Assembly: GCA_964541605.1 (NCBI GenBank)
Contig: CAZIQY010000002.1
Location: 13,825 to 77,824 of the forward strand
From: CAZIQY01 sp964541605
GTDB taxonomy: Bacteria > Desulfobacterota > Syntrophia > Syntrophales > UBA2185
DNA: 64,000 nt
Direction of reading: 5' to 3'
Shown: piece after piece, positions 60,099 to 64,000 of the stretch
How positions within the stretch are numbered: the stretch's first letter is position 1
How the letters are laid out: each line of letters starts with the position of its first letter
The notes under the pieces: model-generated
What the model was told of the DNA's origin: nothing
Seen by the model: only the letters and a program-made list of their open reading frames with translations
Databases searched by the model: none
Made by a program: the position numbers and the translations under genes

Positions 60099-60674
60099 TC
60101 ACCCTTCTTTTCGAGGGATTTCACAGGAGATGTCCTCTTGTAAACTATCAGGAAGAACGCCGAATGTTTCAAGGAACCGGTGCAGCCCGTTCAGCATACC
60201 CACTGCAAATCCCAGGTCGAGAAGCTGCTCGTCGTTGAAGTGTTCTTTCAGTTGAGCAAAAAATGCATCGTCGAGGGTATGGGGGGCCGATGCAATAATC
60301 TCTGTGAGTTGGAGTACCGCCTTCTCTTGTTCGGACAGGTCGGAATTTTTGAAATCGTACATCTTCTGCACCTTTTCTTCGCTCAGGCCTTTCTGCTTCG
60401 CCGAAGCAGACCTTATCGTTCCTCAATGGCGGCATCCGGAAAGCCATGCCGATTTTATCCGGGCCATTTCGATAAGTTCTGAATCCACACTCGACTGGGA
60501 ATAGATGTATCGCATGAAACCGAGAAAGATGTCCAACACCCCTTGACGCAGGGCAAGGGTGCGCAGAAGATTCATATCATCGAAAGCGCTGTTCCTCCAG
60601 ACCCTGGAGATGCGTTGCAAGGTTTCCGAATCCGCTTCATCAACCTGGCGTAAAAGGCCCATCGTCTGTGACAT
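60099..60674 (-). CDS. carboxymuconolactone decarboxylase/AhpD-like protein, selenocysteine-containing (UGA at 60423-60425)
   Basis: Reading TGA 60425-60423 as selenocysteine joins two apparent ORFs in one frame into 191 residues, the usual CMD length. ATG 60674 is preferred (GGGAGGTG upstream) over the in-frame GTG 60683. The first part ends YIYSQSSVDSELIEMARIKSAWLSGCRH; the next codon is the UGA, so the CxxC redox pair of AhpD-type proteins becomes C81-R-H-U84. The second part continues with KGLSEEKVQKMYDF, LSEQEKAVLQLTEI, and LDLGFAVGMLNGLHRFLETFG, as in CMD family members. A strong hairpin follows the UGA. A thiol-peroxidase or disulfide-reductase-like role fits the motif. Confidence 0.85.
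60392..60425 (-). promoter_or_regulatory. UGA selenocysteine codon and SECIS-like hairpin in the CMD/AhpD-like gene
   Basis: UGA at 60425-60423. A perfect 8-bp stem UCUGCUUC/GAAGCAGA with loop GGC occupies 60410-60392. The loop begins 20 bases after the UGA. Confidence 0.75.
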
Positions 60675-60761
60675 TTTCAACACCTCCCGTTAGGATTTGA
60701 ATGTTTCTCTATTGTTTTGAAGGGTATCACATGCATCGAAATAAAACATCCTCTTAATGAT

Positions 60762-61223
60762 TTACTCCGCCTTCTTCATGCGTTTCGGGGTGAGCGATGA
60801 TGGAGACTTTAAGTTAGGAACGCTTCCCACCTTGCACACGACGGAAATCATGTCAAATCCATGCCGTTCAAAGATTTCGTGCACCGTTTTTGTTTCACGA
60901 CGTAACCCCACGCAGAATACCAGAGCCAGCCGCCGGTATTTCATCCTTCCGGCAAATTCTATGATTTCAAGGATGCGGGGTTTGATCGGACGGACGGAAT
61001 CGTAACCGAGATGGCGATCCCCATAGCCTTCCGCCTCCTGGACGGAAGCCTGACGCGCAAATTCAAGAATGTCTGATGACTGGAATTCCCCCGTCGCCCG
61101 GCTGACGAGGTCGCGATGGCGAAGAGAGGGGCAATTATCGGGCGCTTTGCCATGTTCCTTGCGGCAAAATCTCTCCTGCCACTCGAAGGGACACACGGCG
61201 CACTGTGCTTGTTTGTCTTCCAT
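60762..61223 (-). CDS. DUF1847-like protein, apparently short at the C-terminus
   Basis: A 153-residue protein with a Cys-rich start (CAVCPF, RFCRKEHGKAPDNCPSL) and LGYDSVRPIKPRILEIIEFAGRMKYRRLALVFCVGLRRET, the hallmarks of DUF1847. From memory, family members are about 200-230 residues and continue after VVCKVG with a second Cys-containing half (CNPI); here the sequence ends in a polar stretch (SPSSLTPKRMKKAE). It may be truncated, or be a short subtype. Function unknown; the cysteines could bind metal. Confidence 0.75.
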   Translation of the reverse strand: MEDKQAQCAVCPFEWQERFCRKEHGKAPDNCPSLRHRDLVSRATGEFQSSDILEFARQASVQEAEGYGDRHLGYDSVRPIKPRILEIIEFAGRMKYRRLALVFCVGLRRETKTVHEIFERHGFDMISVVCKVGSVPNLKSPSSLTPKRMKKAE

Positions 61224-61240
61224 TGAATCAACCTCTGCTG

Positions 61241-62191
61241 TTATTTGTGCCTCACTGCCTCGTAGAATATGACGTCGTTCCTTCGAACGGATACCACAGC
61301 TCCCTGTTTGCTCAGTACATGCAAACGCTTGGACACTTCTTCGGGATGCAGACCGAGACCCGACGAAACTCCCCGGACCGTACAGGGACGTCTGCTCAAC
61401 AGCGATAGAATATCCGTGTCCGTTGCCCCCCCTGCTGATGAGGTGGGTGATTCACCCCGTTCGCTTTCAGTGATTACCTCTGCCGTCTCAGAAAAGAGTT
61501 TCCTGAAGCGTTCCATCTGTTCCCCGGAGATAGCAAATGCGAACTCCTCAGCAGGAGGACGAGATACTGTGTTCAACTGAACCCGGTTTGGCCGGATTCT
61601 CCTGGCAAGGGCTGCGATCTTCTCAATTTCAGCAGGTATTCCTGTAACTCCCGCAAGCAGAAAGACCTCCAGCCATACTGAACCCGGAAAGCGTTCGGTA
61701 AACTCGGCAAGCCCCTCAATCACCTTTTCGAATGTGATGTCTTCGTGCGGGCGATTCACACATTGAAACAAATGCTCATCGCCCGCATCCAGGGAAGGGA
61801 GGATAAGGTCGGCATACATCAGTGCTCCCTGGACTTCTCGCATCCACAAGAGAGAACCATTGGTGAAGACGGCCAAAGGGATGCGGGTCAGTCTCTTGAT
61901 CTTGACGATCAGATCGCCGATCCGGTCATTCAGCGTCGGTTCTCCAGATCCCGCAAGACTTATGAAATCAGGATCAGGCCCGACAGCCAACTTCCTCTCC
62001 ATTTCGGCAAGAACATCTTCTATCGCTACGTATTCTTTCCGCTCGGTCGTCTTGTTCGTGGTGCGTCCAAGCTGGCAATAGACACAGTCATACGTGCATG
62101 TTTTGAACGGAACAAGGTCGATCCCGAGAGAGCGGCCTAAACGCCGCGAGGGAACGGGGCCATAGACATATCGGAATCCGGTTTGACTCAT
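61241..62191 (-). CDS. radical SAM protein with C-terminal winged-helix domain
   Basis: A 316-residue protein. The cluster motif CTYDCVYCQ (CxxxCxxC) is near residue 32, preceded by YGPVPSRRLGRSLGID. GSGEPTLND and VFTNGSLL fit a SPASM-less radical SAM family common in Desulfobacterota. After about residue 235 a winged-helix segment follows (ILSLLSRRPCTVRGVSSGLGLHPEEVSKRLHVLSKQGAVV), suggesting DNA binding or regulation. The substrate is unknown. It starts 44 bases after trmO ends and ends 17 bases before the DUF1847 start. Confidence 0.88.
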   Translation of the reverse strand: MSQTGFRYVYGPVPSRRLGRSLGIDLVPFKTCTYDCVYCQLGRTTNKTTERKEYVAIEDVLAEMERKLAVGPDPDFISLAGSGEPTLNDRIGDLIVKIKRLTRIPLAVFTNGSLLWMREVQGALMYADLILPSLDAGDEHLFQCVNRPHEDITFEKVIEGLAEFTERFPGSVWLEVFLLAGVTGIPAEIEKIAALARRIRPNRVQLNTVSRPPAEEFAFAISGEQMERFRKLFSETAEVITESERGESPTSSAGGATDTDILSLLSRRPCTVRGVSSGLGLHPEEVSKRLHVLSKQGAVVSVRRNDVIFYEAVRHK

Positions 62192-62235
62192 TTTTTACCC
62201 CAGCATGATAGAACCGTCTTTTTTAGCAACATTTA

Positions 62236-62721
62236 TTACTTCGAGAACCGCCCGTCATCCTTTGTATCCCCAAGTTTATGAATATTGTTCTCAAGCCACC
62301 CGAAACGTTGAACCTCTCTGATATCAAAATCCGGCACGTAGGGTTTTATGTCTAAAAGGGGAGTGCCATCGATAATATCAATATCCTGAATGTGAAGGAT
62401 ATTGTCTTCGATTCCAACAAGACGCACCACGGAAAGGCCGATGGGATTCGGCCTGCGTGGACTTCGTGTTGAAAATAGTCCACGGAATTCTCTATCCAAA
62501 AATGGTTTAACAGACGGGGAATATCCTGCGGACAGATGAAAGTGATAGAGAAGAATGATGTGAGAAAAGCCCTCCAGGTCTTTCAACGCTGGGGTATATT
62601 CCGGAAACACTTCTACAGATCCATCGACCCCGGCCGCGCCTGCGGGCTGGATGGGGGTTTCCCTGGTTTTTGTAAAGGGGGAATGAATAATACCAACCTG
62701 TCTGTAGGTAATATCCGACAT
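62236..62721 (-). CDS. trmO: tRNA (N6-threonylcarbamoyladenosine37-N6)-methyltransferase TrmO
   Basis: A 161-residue TrmO (TsaA/YaeB) protein. VGIIHSPFTKTRETPIQP, LEGFSHIILLYHFH, and TRSPRRPNPIGLSVVRLVGIED are the conserved segments of this SAM-dependent tRNA methyltransferase acting on t6A37. Bacterial TrmO proteins are often longer (about 230 residues); this is the single-domain form common in archaea and anaerobes. The C-terminal residues (QRFGWLENNIHKLGDTKDDGRFSK) are not conserved. Confidence 0.9.
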   Translation of the reverse strand: MSDITYRQVGIIHSPFTKTRETPIQPAGAAGVDGSVEVFPEYTPALKDLEGFSHIILLYHFHLSAGYSPSVKPFLDREFRGLFSTRSPRRPNPIGLSVVRLVGIEDNILHIQDIDIIDGTPLLDIKPYVPDFDIREVQRFGWLENNIHKLGDTKDDGRFSK

Positions 62722-62903
62722 GATTCAATACTCACTTTCAATCTTTTTTTAAAAAGCGATGCGTGTTCAACATATTATCCTCAGCCATTACGATGGCCAC
62801 GGCGGCGGTTGCATGCAACATTCCATGCAGTCGCCGGCAAAGGATAATCTCAGGGAATTTTACCTATAGCGTTCCCTAAGAAATAAGTCATATCAAACAT
62901 TTT

Positions 62904-63620
62904 TTAATCACTTTCCATACTGGTTTTCCAGACTTCCCAGACCTTGCCGACAAGATCGGGACCCGGCTTCAAGGTGAGTTTGCCCGGTTTCCATCCCGAA
63001 GGGGTAGCTTCGGTTCCCTTGCTGTTACGAACATGTTGGAAGGCCTGGATTTGACGGAAGGTCTCGCTGACATTACGCCCCACGGGAGGCGTGAGAACCT
63101 CGAAGCCTTGTATAATCCCGTCAGGATCAATGATGAATCGCCCTCTGGCTTCGACGCCTGCATCTTCCAGATAAACGCCAAAAACAGAACCGACCTTACC
63201 ACCTCCATCAGAAAGCATGGGAAAGGGAACGCCTCCCTTCACCATTTTGGATAGTTCGTGGTCGTTCCACATCTTGTGGACAAAGACACTGTCCACACTC
63301 ATGGAGAGAACCTCTACACCAAGCTTCTTGAATTCAGGATACTTTTCGGCGACCGCCGAAACCTCCGTCGCTCAGACGAATGTAAAATCACCGGGATAGA
63401 AACACAGAACCACCCATTTCCCCAGATACTCGGAAAGTTTTACGGAAATGAACTTTCCCTTGTGATATGCCGGCGCGGTGAAATCGGGCGCCTTTTTCCC
63501 TACAGTGATCATGGCCTTGACCTCCTTGATAATGGGTTGTTGTTCTTTTTGAACGGGAATCTTTTCTCCAACCGGACCCCCTGTCGGCCGGGCACACCCG
63601 GCCTTGATTTCTTCAGCCAT
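62904..63620 (-). CDS. peroxiredoxin, selenocysteine-containing (UGA at 63372-63374)
   Basis: TGA 63374-63372 interrupts one continuous frame of 238 residues. Sec83 lies in FYPGDFTFV-U-ATEV, exactly the peroxidatic Cys of 2-Cys peroxiredoxins (FYPxDFTFVCPTE). The downstream half reads KKLGVEVLSMSVDSVFVHKMW, FPMLSDGGGKVGSVFG, EARGRFIIDPDG and HVRNSKGTEATPSGWKPG. No cysteine remains near the usual resolving site (VCPA is here TPSG), suggesting a 1-Sec mechanism or an external resolving thiol. ATG 63620 has GGAAAGGAGGAAA; ATG 63512 also has AAGGAGGTC and would give the usual short N-terminus (Sec47). A SECIS-like hairpin follows the UGA. Confidence 0.92.
63344..63374 (-). promoter_or_regulatory. 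UGA selenocysteine codon and SECIS-like hairpin in the peroxiredoxin gene
   Basis: UGA at 63374-63372. A perfect 7-bp stem UUUCGGC/GCCGAAA with loop GGUC lies at 63361-63344. The loop starts 17 bases after the UGA. Confidence 0.85.
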
Positions 63621-63709
63621 ACGCGATTTCCTCCTTTCCCGTTTTCAACGGCCCTGGTCAAACATACCCGGCATGCCGTCGTTATCCTAAAAAGTTGACG
63701 TCCAATTTG

Positions 63710-63948
63710 CTATTTTTCCCGCGGGTATGGCCAGGCCATCACACCGCCTTCCATGACTTTTACATTCTTCCACCCATTGTCTTCAAGGACAAGGGCGGCC
63801 TCATATCCCCGAAGAGATATTTTACAATAGCAGATGATCTCCTTTTCCCGATCTTCGGGAAGTTCATGGAGACGCTTTCGAAGGGCGCCCAGTGGCATGA
63901 GGTTTTCACCGATGCCTAGTCTCATCTGCTCATATTCATCGGGTCCCT
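63710..63948 (-). pseudogene. rhodanese-domain protein, 5' end cut by a mobile-element end
   Basis: The C-terminal two thirds of a rhodanese (sulfurtransferase) domain: YEQMRLGIGENLMPLGALRKRLHELP, then the active loop CYCKISLRGY with the catalytic Cys, and GWKNVKVMEGGVMAWPY at the end. The expected start (a hydrophobic strand with IDVRxxxEY) is missing. Upstream of about 63948 the sequence changes to what looks like an IS terminus with an in-frame stop. It may be the rhodanese domain of a CoA-disulfide reductase-rhodanese fusion or a lone rhodanese. ATG 63925 is internal and unlikely to be the original start. Confidence 0.7.
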
Positions 63949-64000
63949 GTCAATGGTAATTTAAAACTGTACCAATTCTGGTCATTGAAAAGTGTACCAC
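63949..64000. mobile_element. end of a probable IS21-family insertion sequence (continues beyond the window)
   Basis: Starting with TGTCAATGG, two 20-base repeats lie 25 bases apart at 63954-63973 and 63979-63998, of the form TGGTnATTnAAAAnTGTACC (17 of 20 identical). Multiple internal repeats near a TG...CA end are typical of IS21-type termini (IstA-binding sites). No transposase is inside the window, so the family is inferred. It abuts the truncated rhodanese gene. Confidence 0.65.

Noticed and set aside
60423..60683. Stand-alone 86-residue protein
   Set aside because: It is the first half of the CMD/AhpD-like selenoprotein; the second half follows in the same frame after TGA.
63372..63620. 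Stand-alone 82-residue truncated peroxiredoxin
   Set aside because: Its end is the peroxidatic site, and the rest of the family continues in frame after TGA with a SECIS-like hairpin.
1..64000. CRISPR arrays, tRNA and rRNA genes
   Set aside because: No regularly spaced repeats, and no cloverleaf-like or rRNA-like sequences were noticed on either strand while reading by eye.

Overview
The window (about 50% GC by impression) looks like a chromosomal contig of an anaerobic Desulfobacterota bacterium, probably a syntroph or sulfate-reducer relative (Syntrophia-like). The reasons are a selenocysteine formate dehydrogenase joined to sulfhydrogenase-type electron-transfer subunits, a split B12-dependent acyl-CoA mutase with MeaB, two class I CoA-transferases, a fused-cytochrome (b558 type) succinate dehydrogenase/fumarate reductase, sigma-54 regulation, and at least four selenoprotein genes. 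The placement is inferred from gene content, not from a marker gene.

Layout. 1-3.3 kb: end of a DUF6155-like gene, then a compact restriction-modification island (C5 methyltransferase, DUF4928 putative endonuclease, Vsr) and a coding-like scrap. 3.4-5.5 kb: DUF362 ferredoxin-like protein and DUF2332 protein. 5.6-15.3 kb: sigma-54 promoter, formate dehydrogenase operon (gamma, selenocysteine alpha, beta), then a large signalling block (two lone receivers, a membrane histidine kinase, an NtrC-type activator and a receiver-kinase hybrid), with a second sigma-54 promoter inside it. 15.4-18.2 kb: small Cys protein, pgi, GNAT. 18.3-26.7 kb: an exported TPR protein followed by an unusual cassette: PqqD-like protein, ATP-grasp (frameshifted), degenerate ATP-grasp paralogue, PLP decarboxylase, and a urea transporter fused to a Sir2 deacetylase. 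26.7-37.2 kb: mostly minus-strand housekeeping genes (tkt, LytR_C lipoprotein, glk, cutA, SpoU methyltransferase, selenocysteine CoA-disulfide-reductase-like enzyme, lgt, trxB, IscU/NifU-like) plus patatin. 37.6-48.7 kb: acyl-CoA metabolism (CoA-transferase, MFS, TerC, OadG/OadB remnants, acs, mutase, meaB). 50-55.4 kb: sdhCAB and a second CoA-transferase. 56-64 kb: ThiF-like protein, glgP, and a redox/RNA group including a selenocysteine CMD/AhpD-like protein and a selenocysteine peroxiredoxin, ending in a rhodanese gene cut by what looks like the end of an IS21-type element.

How the genes fit together. CoA-transferases, acs, the mutase, MeaB and SDH/FRD fit propionate/succinate or related acyl-CoA interconversion. 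The formate dehydrogenase would dispose of or use formate, with its own sigma-54/two-component control. Pgi, tkt, glk and glgP give a sugar/glycogen side. Four in-frame UGA codons, each at a redox-active Cys position and each followed within about 20 nt by a stable hairpin with GGU or GGC at its tip, show that the cell uses selenocysteine widely. All four genes appear as split ORFs if UGA is read only as stop. The most novel-looking locus is the 20.9-26.7 kb cassette.
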